Source of the DNA: Gordionus sp. m RMFG-2023
Taxonomy: Eukaryota; Nematomorpha; Gordioida; Chordodea; Parachordodidae
Direction: 5' to 3'
Length of the DNA: 64,000 nt
Assembly: GCF_954871325.1 (NCBI RefSeq)
Contig: NC_088775.1
Span: 53,793,561 to 53,857,560 of the forward strand
A model generated the notes under the pieces. That model was not told where the DNA came from. It worked only from the letters and a program-made list of their open reading frames with translations, and did not search any database. Position numbers and translations under genes: made by a program. Positions 11,584 to 23,399 of the stretch are shown piece after piece. Every line of letters starts with the position of its first letter. Position 1 is the first letter of the stretch.

Positions 11584-13989
11584 CAGGGGTTCGAACCAAA
11601 CCGAACCGCAAAACCGGAATGAACCGTTATGATTTTCTGAACCGTAACCTTAACCGAACCGTTATGAAGAAAATATTAAAAGAGGGAACCGAACCGTTAT
11701 AAATATTTTGAACCGGTTTAAACCGGTTCAAAACGGTTTTAAAAATAATTAATTTTAAATTATTAACCTAAATTTAAAATTTTAATTTTCCTGAAGTATA
11801 TCAAAAACTTGATTCGTTAAAATTAGATATAGCAACTAGATATGATAGGTCCATATTGGGGATCAATATTCAATTTATAAATAACGGAAAAATAAAATTA
11901 AGGACTCTATGCATGAAAGTGATTAAAGAACGACACACATCAGAATATCTTAAAAAAATTATTCTAGATGTTCTAAAAGAATATGAAATAAAAATTGAGC
12001 AGATTTACACAATAACCACCGATAATGCAGAAAATATGATTAAGTTAATTAAGCTATTAATACTACACGATGAATAAGATGATGACCTTAACGATTATTT
12101 AATTAATGATGATTTAAATAATAATGATATAGATAATAACGATTTAATTAATAGTGATATAATTCATGATGAAAATAAAGAACTTTTTAATATTGAAAAT
12201 ATTAATCTTGCACCAAATGCCAGATCCATATTAATAGGTATTAGATGTGCTTCACATACATTTCAATTAGCAATTAATGATTGCATTAAAAATTCAAATG
12301 AAATTGTCATTATAAATAAAGCAAGAAACATCTGCAAAAAAATAAGAAATCAGACAACAATGGCTATTCTCTCAAAATTAAATTTGAAAAAACCACTAAT
12401 AGATTGTTGCACAAGATGGAACTCTATCTATTTAATGTTGGAGAGATTACTGTCAAAAAAAAAGAAGTTCAAATGTTAACTATATCAAAAATTATTAAAA
12501 CCAACGAAATTCTAAAATATAGAAAAATCTAAAAGAAAAACTAAAGGAAGCACGGAACTGAAACTTGGATCTATATTTTTATTAAGTCACAGTAAGTGAA
12601 AATTCAAAAGTTTTATTGTAATTTAAAAAAATCATGAAAAATTAAAAAGTGATTCTTTGTCAAAAAAAAATCAACAACATATTTATCAGAAATGACTGAC
12701 ATTTCATTAATTATATACAATTGATAAAACTAATATATATATATATATAAATTGATTGACATTATATTAGAAAATGTCACATTTACGACAATTACGTGAG
12801 TTAAAAAGCTTTTGCCAAGAAATATCGCTCCAAAGCGATCCGAAAAATGTTTATCAGAGAATGAATGGAAAATAATTAGTGACATATTAAAAGCTTTATA
12901 TCCAGCTTATGTTTTGACAAAATATTTACAAAGTGAACAATTGACAATGGGCGATTTTTATGCTGCGTGGATCAAATGTCTCATGCAAACGAGTAAAGTA
13001 GACACTCCATTTGCCAGAATTTTAGTTTCTACGATGAAAGCTCGAGAAATAAATTTCAAAAATGAAGTTTTTTGCTCTGCTATTTATCTCGACCCTAGAT
13101 ATAATGTATTTTTAACTTTTGAAGAAGGAGAGATCGCCAGAAAACATCTTTGTAAAACTTGGAACTTGATACAAAATCTAAATAATCAGAATATTGAAAT
13201 TCTAAATACTATGCCTATTCGTATTCGAAGGATAATTTAGATGATGATTTTGAAGATTTATTAAAGTCGCATGAAAGTCTTAATAAGAATAATTCTCAGG
13301 GCATCGAAAATTATAATAAATGTATAGAAATAGAATATATAATTCGGTCATTTGATAATATAGAGAGATTAGAAAAAGATATTAATCTTTTGAATTATTG
13401 GGAAAATGTAAAGAATAGTATGCTCTTTATAAGTTAGCTATAACTGTACTAGCAGTTCCAGCTACACAGGTCTCCGTAGAAAGAGCATTTTCAAGCCTTA
13501 AGTTTATACTCTCTGCCCAGAGAACTAAATTAAATCCTGAAATATTAGAAAATATTTTAGTTATCCGTTCGAATTCTTTTTTTAAACCTAAATAGTATAG
13601 TATACATATTATTTTATTCATTATTGTATTTACGCATGTTTGTTTTTATCTTATTTATTTATAAAATAAAAAAAAACTAATTTGTCTAATTTATATTTCC
13701 TAAATTTAATTAAAATATCTATTAGATTATCATGGATAAATTAAATAAAAAATTATAAACTAAAAAGATTTTTCTCTAAAATTAATATATACATGGTTAA
13801 TGATTAATTTTTTTTTAAATTAAATTTATAAAAACCGGAACAAACCGAAAAGAACCGTTATAAATTATAAACCGAACCGATATGATTTTTTTTAAAAAAA
13901 CCGAAATGGAACAAAACCTTTATAAAATTTAAAACTAAAAACCGGAACGAACCGAACCGAACCGTTATACTAAGCGGTTCGAAACCCTG
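11584..13989 (+). mobile_element. hAT-B transposon in the satellite
   Basis: Flanked by the 8-bp duplication tatatgag (11,576-11,583 and 13,990-13,997). The inverted ends are caggggttcgaacc on the left and cagggtttcgaacc read in from the right. Both ends carry clusters of gaaccgttat and aaccggttc, about eight on the left and several on the right; such subterminal motifs are the usual hAT transposase-binding sites. The plus strand encodes a broken transposase at 11,784-13,596. A shrunken relative lies at 44,830-45,370. Confidence 0.95.
11784..13596 (+). pseudogene. hAT-B transposase, broken but covering most of the domain
   Basis: In order on the plus strand: SLKLDIATRYDRSILGINIQ and TITTDNAENM (RNase H-like fold start, 11,784-12,077), one in-frame stop at 12,075, an N/D-rich acidic stretch, then GIRCASHTFQLAINDCI, the hAT CxxH-LQL box, and CCTRWNSIYLMLERLL near 12,405-12,450. 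A non-coding gap follows to 12,800. 12,812-13,240 gives LSENEWKIISDILKAL and AIYLDPRYNVFL. After a frameshift, 13,416-13,596 gives the dimerisation region AVPATQVSVERAFSSLKFIL. The N-terminal zinc finger was not found. Motif order is normal for hAT; it has at least one stop, one frameshift and a damaged middle. Confidence 0.9.
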
Positions 13990-16900
13990 TATATGAGTAT
14001 GTTTAGACAAAATGAAAAAAAAAAAATAAGATATTTTTAAAATAAAAATCTAAAAAATATTGACTAAACTGAGAATTGACAACATAACTCAAAGAATAAT
14101 GTCGGAAACTTGAAATATTTCTTAATTTTATGTTTATATGTGTAAGTTTACACAAATTGAGTCAAAAAAAGAAATAATTTTAAAATCCCAATAATCTAAA
14201 AAAAATTGACTAAACTGAGAATTGACAACATAACTCAAAAAATAATGTCGTAAACTTAAAATATTTCTTAATTTTATGTTTATATGAGTAAGTTTACACA
14301 AAATGAGTCAAAAAAAAAAAATTTAAAATCACAATAATCTAAAAAAAATTACTAAACTGAGATTTGACCTTATAACTCAAAAAATAATGACAGCAACTTA
14401 AAATATTTCTTAATTTAATGTTTATATGATTAAGTTTACACAAAATGAGTCAAAAAAATAAGATATTTTTAAAATAAAAATCTAAAAAATATTGACTAAA
14501 CTGAGTTTTGACATCATAACTCAAAAAATAATGACGGAAATTTAAAATACTTTTCATGTTTATATGAGTAAGTTTACACAAAATGAGTCAAAAAAAATAT
14601 TTTTAAAATCACAAAAATCTAAAAAAAATTGACTAAAATGAGAATTTACAACATAACTCAAAAATTAATGACGGAAATTTAAAATATTTTCATTTTATGT
14701 TTATATGAGTAAGTTTACACAAAATGAGTCAAAAAATAAAATATCTTTAAAATCCCAAATATCTAAAAAAAATTGACTAAACTGAGAATTGAAATCATAA
14801 CTCAAATGATAACGTCGGAAATTTAAAATATTTCTTAATTTTATGTATTAATGAGTAAGTTTACACAAAATCAGTCAAATAAATAAGATATTTTTAAAAT
14901 TCCAAAAATATTAAAAAAACCGACGAAACTGAGATTTGACATTTTAACTCAAATAATAATGACGGAAACTTAAAATATCTTTTCATTTTATGTTTATATG
15001 AGTAAGTTTACTCAAAATGAGTTAAAAAAAATTAGACATTTCTAAAATCCTAAAAATCTAAAAAAAATTGACTAATCTGAAAATTGACATTCAAACTGAA
15101 AAAATAATGACGGAAACTTAAAATATTTCTTCATTTTATGTTTATATGAGTATGTTTAGACAAAATGAAAAAAAAAAGAAGATATTTTTAAAATAAAAAT
15201 CTAAAATAAATTAATTAAATTGAGAATTGACATCATAACTCAAAAAATAATTAGAAACTTAAAATATTTCTTAATTTTATGTTTATATGAGTAAGTTTAC
15301 ACAAAATGAGTCAAAAAAAAAAAATTTTAAAATCCCAATATTCTAAAAAAAATTACTAAACTGAGATTTGACCTTATAACTCAAAAAATAATGACAGCTT
15401 AAAATATTTCTTAATTTTATGTTTATATGATTAAGTTTACACAAATGAGTCAAAAAATATAAGATATTTTTAAAATAAAATCTAAAAAATATTGACTAAA
15501 CTGAGTTTTGACATCATAACTCAAAAAATAATGACCGAAATTTAAAATACTTATCATTTTATGTTTATATGAGTAGGTTTACACAAAATGAGTCAAAAAA
15601 ATAAAATATTTTTAAAATTCCAAAAATCTAAAAAAAACCGATGACACTGAGATATGACAAACTCAAAAAATAATGACGGAAATTTAAAATATTTTTTATT
15701 TTATGTTTATATGAGTAAGTTTATACATAATGAGAAAATGAGATATTTTTAAAATCCCAAAAATCTAAAAAAAATTGACTAAACTGAGAATTGACATCAT
15801 AGCTCAAAAAATAATGACGGAAATTTAAAATATTTTCATTTTATGTTTATATAAGTAAGTTTACACAAAATGAGTCAAAAAAATAAGATATTTTTAAAAT
15901 CTCAAAAATTTACAAAAAATTGACCAAACTCAGATTTGACCAACTCAAAAAATAATGACGTAAACTTTAAATATTTCTTAATTTTATGTTTATATGATTA
16001 AGTTTACACAAAATGAGTAAAAAAAAATAAGATATTTTTAAAATAAAAATCTAAAAAATTTTAAAAATAATGACGGAAATTTAAAATACTTTTCATTTTA
16101 TGTTTATATGAGTAAGTTTACACAAAATGAGTAAAAAAAAATAAGATATTTTTAAAATTCCAAAAATATAAAAAAAACTGACGAAACTGAGATTTGACAT
16201 TTTAACTGAAATAATAATGACGGAAACTTAAAATATCTTTTCATTTTATGTTTATATGAGTAAGTTTACACAAAATGAGTTAAAAAAAATAAGATATTTT
16301 TAAAATAAAAATCTAAAAAAAATTAACTAAATTGAGAATTGACATCATAACTCAAAAAATAAATAGAAATTTAAAATATTTTTTATTTTTTGTTTATATG
16401 AGTAAGTTTACACAAAATGAGTCAAAAAAAAGATAATTTTAAAATCCCAAAAATCATAAAAAATTGATTATACTGAGAATTGACAATATAATTCAAAGAT
16501 TAATGACGGAAATTTAAAATATTTATCATTTTTTGTTTATATGAGTAAGTTTACACATAATGGGTCAAAAAAAGATATTTTTAAATTCCCAAAAATCTAA
16601 AAAAAATTGACTAAAGTGAGAATTGACACCATAACTCTCATTGATAATGACGGAAATTTAAAATATTTTTCATTTTATGTTTATATGAGTAAGTTTACAC
16701 AAAAATTAGTGAAAAAATGTAATATTTTTAAAATCCCAAAAATTTAATAAAAATTGACTAAACAGAGATTTGACATTAAAACTCAAAAAATAATGACTGA
16801 GATTTAAAATATTTTTCATTTTATGTTTATATAAGTAAGTTTACACAAAATGAGTCAAAAAAATGAGATATTTTTAAAATAAAAATCTAAAAAATTATGG

Positions 16901-18686
16901 CTAAACTGAGTTTTGACATCATAACTCAAAAAATAATGACGGAAATTTAAAATAATTTTCATTTAATGTTTATATGAGTAGGTTTACACATAATTAGAAA
17001 ATGAGATATTTTTAAAATCTCAAATATCTAAAAAAAATTGATTTAAACTGAGAATTTACAACATAATTCAAAGATTAATGACGGAAATTGAAAATATTTC
17101 TTCATTTTAGGTTTATATGAGTAAGTTTAGACAAAATGAATATAAAAAATAAGATATTTTTAAAATAAAAATCTAAAAAAATTAACTAAATTGAGAATTG
17201 ACATCATAACTCAAAAAATATTTAGAAATTTAAAATATTTTTTTTATGTTTATATGAGTAAGTTTACACAAAATGAGTCAAGAAAAATATGATAATTTTA
17301 AAATCCCAAAAATCAAAAAAAATTGACTAAACTGAGAATTGACACATAACTCAAAAAATAATGTCGGAAACTTAAAATATTTCTTAATTTTATGTTTTTA
17401 TGAGTTAAATTTACACAAAATTAGGCAAAAAAAATAAAATATTTTTAAAATCTCAAAAATTTAAATAAAATTGACTAAACTAAGAATTGAAATCACAACT
17501 CAAAAGATAACGTCGGAAATTTAAAATATTTCTTAATTTTATGTTTTTATGAGTAAGTTTACACAAAATGAGTCAAAAAAAATAAAATATTTTTAAAATC
17601 CCAAAAATTTACAAAAAATTGACTAAACTGAGAATTGACAACATAACTCTAAAAATAATGTCGGAAACTTAAAATATTTCTTAATTTTATGTTTATATGA
17701 GTAAGTTTAGACAAAATGAGTCAAAAAAAAAATATATTTTTAAAATCCCAAAAATTTAAAAAAATTACTAAACTGAGATTTGACCTTATAACTCAAAAAA
17801 TAATGACGGCAACTTAAAATATTTTATAATTTTATGTTTATATGATTAAGTTTACACAAAATGAGTCAAAAAAAATAAGATATTTTTAAAATAAAAATCT
17901 AAAAAATATTGACTAAAATGAGTTTTGACATCATAACTCAAAAAATAATGACGGAAATTTAAAATATTTTTTATTTTATGTTTATATGAGAATGTTTACA
18001 CAAAATGAGTCAAAAAAATTAGATATTTTTAAAATCCCATCAATCTAAAAGAAATTGACTAAACTGAGAATTGACAACATAACTCAAAAAATAACGTCGG
18101 AAACTTAAAATATTTCTTAATTTTATTATTATATGAGTCAGTTTACACAAAATGAGTCAAAAAAAAAATATTTTTAAATTCCCAAAAATCTAAAAAAAAT
18201 TGACTAAACTGAGAAACTCAAAAAATAATGGCGGAGATTTAAAATATTTATCATTTTATGTTTATATGAGTTAGTTTACACAAAATGCGTCAAATGAGAT
18301 ATTTTTAAAATACCATCACTCTAATAAAAATTGACTAAACTGAGATTTGACAACATAACCCAAAACTTAATGACGGAAATTTAAAATATATTTCATTTTA
18401 TGTTTATATGAGTAAGTTTACACAAAATGAGTCAAAAAAATAAGATATTTAAAATCCCAAAAATCTAAAAAAATTGACTAAACTGAGATTTGACATTATA
18501 ACTCAAAAAATAATGACGGGAACTAAATTTTTTTTTATTTTATGTTTATATGAGTAAGTTTAAATGAGTCAAAAAAATAAGATATTTTTAAAATCCCAAA
18601 AATCTAAAAAAAATTGACTAAACTGAGAATTGACATCATAACTCATAAAATAATGACGGAAATTTAAAATTTTTCTCATTTTATAC
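13990..18686. repeat. Satellite, ~145-bp monomers (block 4, end of array)
   Basis: About 32 monomers continue to near 18,686, where the sequence leaves the repeat in the middle of a monomer (cattttatacctgtc replaces cattttatgtttatatg). Monomer order again echoes block 1, for example the ccgacgaaac monomer near 14,920 followed by the aatctgaaaattgac monomer. No transposon ends mark the boundary. Total satellite in the window is about 11.3 kb, or roughly 78 monomers. Confidence 0.95.
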
Positions 18687-20560
18687 CTGTCTTCTCAATT
18701 TAGTTTTACCGAATGGTGATAATATTTTCTCAAAATTACATAAATTATGGATGAAAATAAGGGAGGGCCTCCTTTGATCATAAGATTTTTATCGTACATA
18801 TGAATTTATATGCACGTAATTGTTCTGTTATGCTCGTAATTATTCTATTATGCATTTATTTTATATTAATTATTCTATTATGCATTTATTTAATATATTA
18901 GATAATTCCAAGCAATTTTTTAACAAATCCAAGCAAGAAAATTTTATTATCATCTACATTTTTTATCCAGGTAATTTTCTATTCATAAATATATTAGATA
19001 CTTCTAATCAATTTCTTAACAATATTTAAAATAATTATTTCAATCAAGCAATTCTTATATCAGATGATCACTTCTTATATCAGATTATATGCAATTCTTA
19101 TATCAGATTATATTCAATTCTTTTATCAGACTATATGCAATTCTTATATCAGAAGCAAGCAATTTGAATATATCAGACATTGTTGTAATTATATTATGAT
19201 ATTTACATGTAGCAATTTATTATATATTTTAATGCTATACCTATTAATAAAATTTAATTAACTAATTTGATATACAATTTCTAAATATAACTGAACTTTA
19301 TAAATATGATTACTTAAGAATAATTTTAATGATTAAGAATATTTCTTAAGCATCTTCTCAATATATATTATGCTATTTCTTAATATCTAAGAATTCACAT
19401 ATGCAATTTCTTAATCTAACTTATAAATAAAATTAATTGATACTTGAGTCATAGGATTATATTTTATTTATAAATTTGTATTTTCTGTTATAATATGTGG
19501 TATCATTTTTTGTATAATCTTTTATGTATAAATATCCATTATGATACAAGCACAATTACCCTTTTGATGTTAGAATATATTTTATATCTAAAAATTACAG
19601 TGTCAAAACATAAATTATTTATAATCAAATTATGTAAAAGTTATTATATAATTTATTTACTTGAATTTTCACTGTTGGAATTTTGTAATTCTAATAAGAT
19701 TACTGCATTATTAATGTCTTCCAAGTCTATATAGATTAAAATATGATTTTAAAAAAAATATGTAATCTACTTGTAAAAGCAGGTTGAATGTTAGTGTGGT
19801 TAAATGGAAAATGTTGTATATTGGCTTCATTTGTTAATATATCTAAAAATATAATTATTAATTTATACAAATATTTTTGTTACTTAAACTGAAGGATAAA
19901 AGTTATTTTTAGTAATTGGTTGTAATTTTTGGGGCTGTATCTGTTGTGTTTGTATTTGTTGGGTTGTATTAGCTTGTTTATTCAAAAATTATTTTATTAG
20001 TTAATTATTGATTACTAGATGAGCTACTGGGTATGTTAGTATTCTGATCTGTACAAGATATACATTGAGAATCTTTACCTAAATTAATCTAAGTAATCTA
20101 GATAGGTTTAATATTAAATATACCTTCAGCTGTTAGGATTTTGTATCACTTCAAATAAACTACCTACTAACTTACCTCTGCCTTTACAATCTCTCCTTCT
20201 GCAGCGGTAATATACTGTAGGCTAGCTATTCTATGTATGGTATATTGAAATAGGTTATAGCAGTATATATCCTTACGTTTATTAGATTTGATATATTTGA
20301 TTTGATATATTTGATTCGGTAGTCTAAAAAATATTTTTTTAAAAAATCAAATTAAATTTAATATAATATATCATACTTTGCAATGATTCATTTCTTCTTT
20401 TAACAAATAGTCTTAAATTATCAACTACAGTATTAAGCATAATGTTTTAAATGATTTTAATTTACCACGATTAAATAGACCAAACCAATCAGACCAAATT
20501 TACGAACAAATGACTTTACGATCATAGTTAAGCAAATCGAAAATAATGTTATAACAGATA
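18687..20560. other. A+T-rich stretch without a recognisable gene
   Basis: Very A+T-rich. The short open frames at 18,820-19,029, 19,064-19,261 and 19,495-19,734 translate to low-complexity I/L/Y/N-rich sequence with no family resemblance, and they look like chance. A small duplication of attattctattatgcattt occurs at 18,838-18,890. Confidence 0.6.
19045..19157. repeat. Short tandem repeat, ~23-25 bp unit
   Basis: About five imperfect copies of a unit reading caattcttatatcagatta followed by tatg, between 19,045 and 19,157. It explains the open frame over it. Confidence 0.8.
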
Positions 20561-20579
20561 TTTATAATATTTAATCATA

Positions 20580-21290
20580 TTTAAGCTGGATCAAACAGAG
20601 TTTGATAATTTTATTGAACAACAAAAAGAGAAGTTAAGAAAAGTTTATTTTAAAAATAATATTTAATTTTTTAGATATAAGAATGAAAATTTTTACCCAG
20701 TAATAAATATGATCATTAAACATTTAAATGAAAGATTTGATTATGAATCACTTAATTTTTTAAAACAAATTTCTATTTTCACTCCTGCTGGATTAGTAGA
20801 GAATGACATTATAGAAATTTCCCAGATATCTGAAATTGCTTCTTTATATGGTTTTGATGCACAGAAAATTGTGGAGGAATTTTCCAATTTTCACTATACT
20901 TATATTCCTTATCCATTATTTATAGTAATGATCTAATGAATATTAGAAAAAATGATCCCTAATATGATGAAAGTAAATAATTATATTATAACTTAATTTT
21001 ACTATATGTCTACAAGATGAAAACGTAAACAATAGTAAAACAACCGATATAAAAAGATGGCTCAAATATTCATTTATTCTACCATATCGATTACTAATAA
21101 AATTGAGTTCCTTTCCATCTTTTAAAAACATTATATAAATATCTCATAACTCTACCAACTACCTCATGCTCTGCTGAAAGAGCTATGAATAAAGTTAAAA
21201 TTGTTAAAACGCGTATAAGAAATAAAATTTCTAATGCTTTTTTAGAAAATTTATTATTAATATCAAGTGTAATTGATATAGGGGAAATGT
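20580..21290 (+). pseudogene. hAT-C transposase fragment (C-terminal part)
   Basis: Plus-strand pieces: FKLDQTEFDNFIEQQKEKLR at about 20,580, ERFDYESLNFLKQIS with IASLYGFDAQKIVEEF at 20,709-20,936, and LPTTSCSAERAMNKVKIVKT running to RNKISNAFLENLLLISS at about 21,150-21,285. The last is a hAT dimerisation region with the SAER box. The pieces are in different frames around 20,936-21,150, so frameshifts or an intron separate them. No ends or target duplication were found. It belongs to a family distinct from hAT-A and hAT-B. Confidence 0.75.
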
Positions 21291-22200
21291 GCCATAAACG
21301 GCCATGGTTGAAGACTGGCCACCACCCTTTAACTTTTTATCTATTGGACCAATTTCTCTCAAAATTGGTCAAAATGTATATATTTATGATATGTACCTTA
21401 CCTAAGTTCATTTATTGAATATAGCAACTCAATAAAAATTTATTTTTAATAAACTGTTTTTAGCACCTCTTTCTGGAAAAATCACCATATACATTTTTTT
21501 GTTTGGTGAAAAAATTACTAATTTAGATTACTGATATTTTATATATTATCATTAGGCATTTAGCATATACACACAAAAAATTAGACTTTAAAAGCTTTAT
21601 TTAATAGACATATAAGGCGTTTAATAATAATAGAGAGGTGGGTATTGACTGGCCATGTATTGATTGGCCACAATTCGCACATTCACATATTAATATTAAA
21701 ATGAAAAGCTCTTGCAAAACAACATTTGGTTAAATAAAATGATGAACAAGCTTAAAAATGTTTAGTAAAATAAGTAAGATATTAATTTATAAGATTATCA
21801 TTAAATAGATGTATTAATAAATTGAGATTTTAATACTAATTAAATTAGTGTATAATTAATTTTTATATAACTAAAAAATGTAGAAATATCAATATAGGTC
21901 TTTTACAAGTATTTCATATTGTATTATTTTATATTTATAATAAAATTCTTAAATAATATATTATGTATGGCTAGTTAACACATAGTATATGGCCAGTCAA
22001 TACATAGTATGTATTGTCTGGCCAGAAAAACAACCTTTACATAATCTCATTTAGCTCATAAGATATTAAACATAGAGCTTTGATTCAAATTTTATTATAA
22101 AGATTAATATTTAGGCTACACAATGATATAAAATTTGTTTGGTTAAACATAAATTTTAATACTTTTTTTTCAAAAAAGCAAAAATATGGCCAATGGAAGA
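21280..22200. repeat. Cluster of tggcca/ggccagt motifs
   Basis: At least seven short G+C-bearing motifs stand out in an A+T-rich background: acggccatgg and actggccacc near 21,298-21,325, actggccatg and attggccac near 21,650-21,672, tatggccagtc near 21,990, tctggccag near 22,018 and atggccaatgg near 22,185. They occur in both orientations. This resembles the subterminal motif clusters of DNA transposons, but I cannot define inverted ends or a target duplication. Confidence 0.4.
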
Positions 22201-22800
22201 TATTATAACAGATTGCACTAACCTCAAAAAGACTATCTAATCTTTTAATCGCCTAATCCATATATTTTTATATTAAACAGATAAATTTAGGAATTTGTCA
22301 TTATAATTTGCTTTTTTTATATTTGAATAAATTTATAAAATTAAGACTATTAATAAATTTTGATTTACTAGTCCCTTATTAGTCATTTATAGGTAGCCTT
22401 TCGCTGCACATTTATTTATATTCGTCATATTATAAATATGTTCAATATTAAAAATTTTAAAAAATATTATGTAACAATTATAATATATATTTTTTTAAAT
22501 TTCGATCTATTTTATACCAATAATTATTCTTTATAATTCCCTGTTTTCGAAATATTACTATTTCTATAATTATAAAAAATATGTCAATCGTTTAATAAGA
22601 CAAGTATATTTAAACATTTATAGTTGATTATTAAAAAATATCTTTTAGGGGGGTAGATATAGATTTTTCTGGGGGGTTGCATCCAGTGAATATTCTGTCA
22701 TGTAGACGCTGGGATATCTTCTATATCAATTTTAGGAAGTGATAATATAATTTTATTATAAATGATAGTTTATTCGCAAGCTTAATATAGATCTGCAAAA
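22201..22800. other. A+T-rich stretch, nothing recognised
   Basis: No open frame of note. The only local feature is a G-rich patch, ggggggtag and ctggggggttg, near 22,648-22,680, which may be the decayed end of an element. Confidence 0.5.
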
Positions 22801-23399
22801 TTAAAAAAATCGGGTTCGAGCTGGGTTGGGCCAAATATTTTTTTTAAAAATTCGGGCCTATTCGGATCGGGTCTTGGAATTTTTTTAAAATATATCTAAA
22901 TTTATCAATTTTATATTGAAGTTTTATGTAAAATAAAAGCATTTTATTTTTTTTAGAAACTAGACGCCATATAACTAGGGTTGCCAGGTCAAAATTTTCA
23001 AATTGCGGGAGAAAATTGATATTATGCGGGAGAAATATGAAAATTGCGGTAGAAATATAAAATTGCTAAAACAAAATTTTTTGACTTAATTATCCGCCTA
23101 TTATTTTTTATGATTAGTTTATATAAATACAAAGTCGGTAACTATTTTTCAAAATAAAATAACATCTTGATTTATTAAAATATATTAATTTATAAAAAAA
23201 AAGCAACAATCTTTTTTATATATAAAAGAATGTAAACAAGATAAAATTTTATTTAAAAAAAACGATTTTAATTTTACAATTAAAAATATATTTTATCAGA
23301 ATGTCCCGCAAAACGACCTCAATTGTAAATCTAACGTGTGTGTATAACATTATAGGGATAGGCGCTTAATTATCACGTTTTAATACATAATAAGGTACT

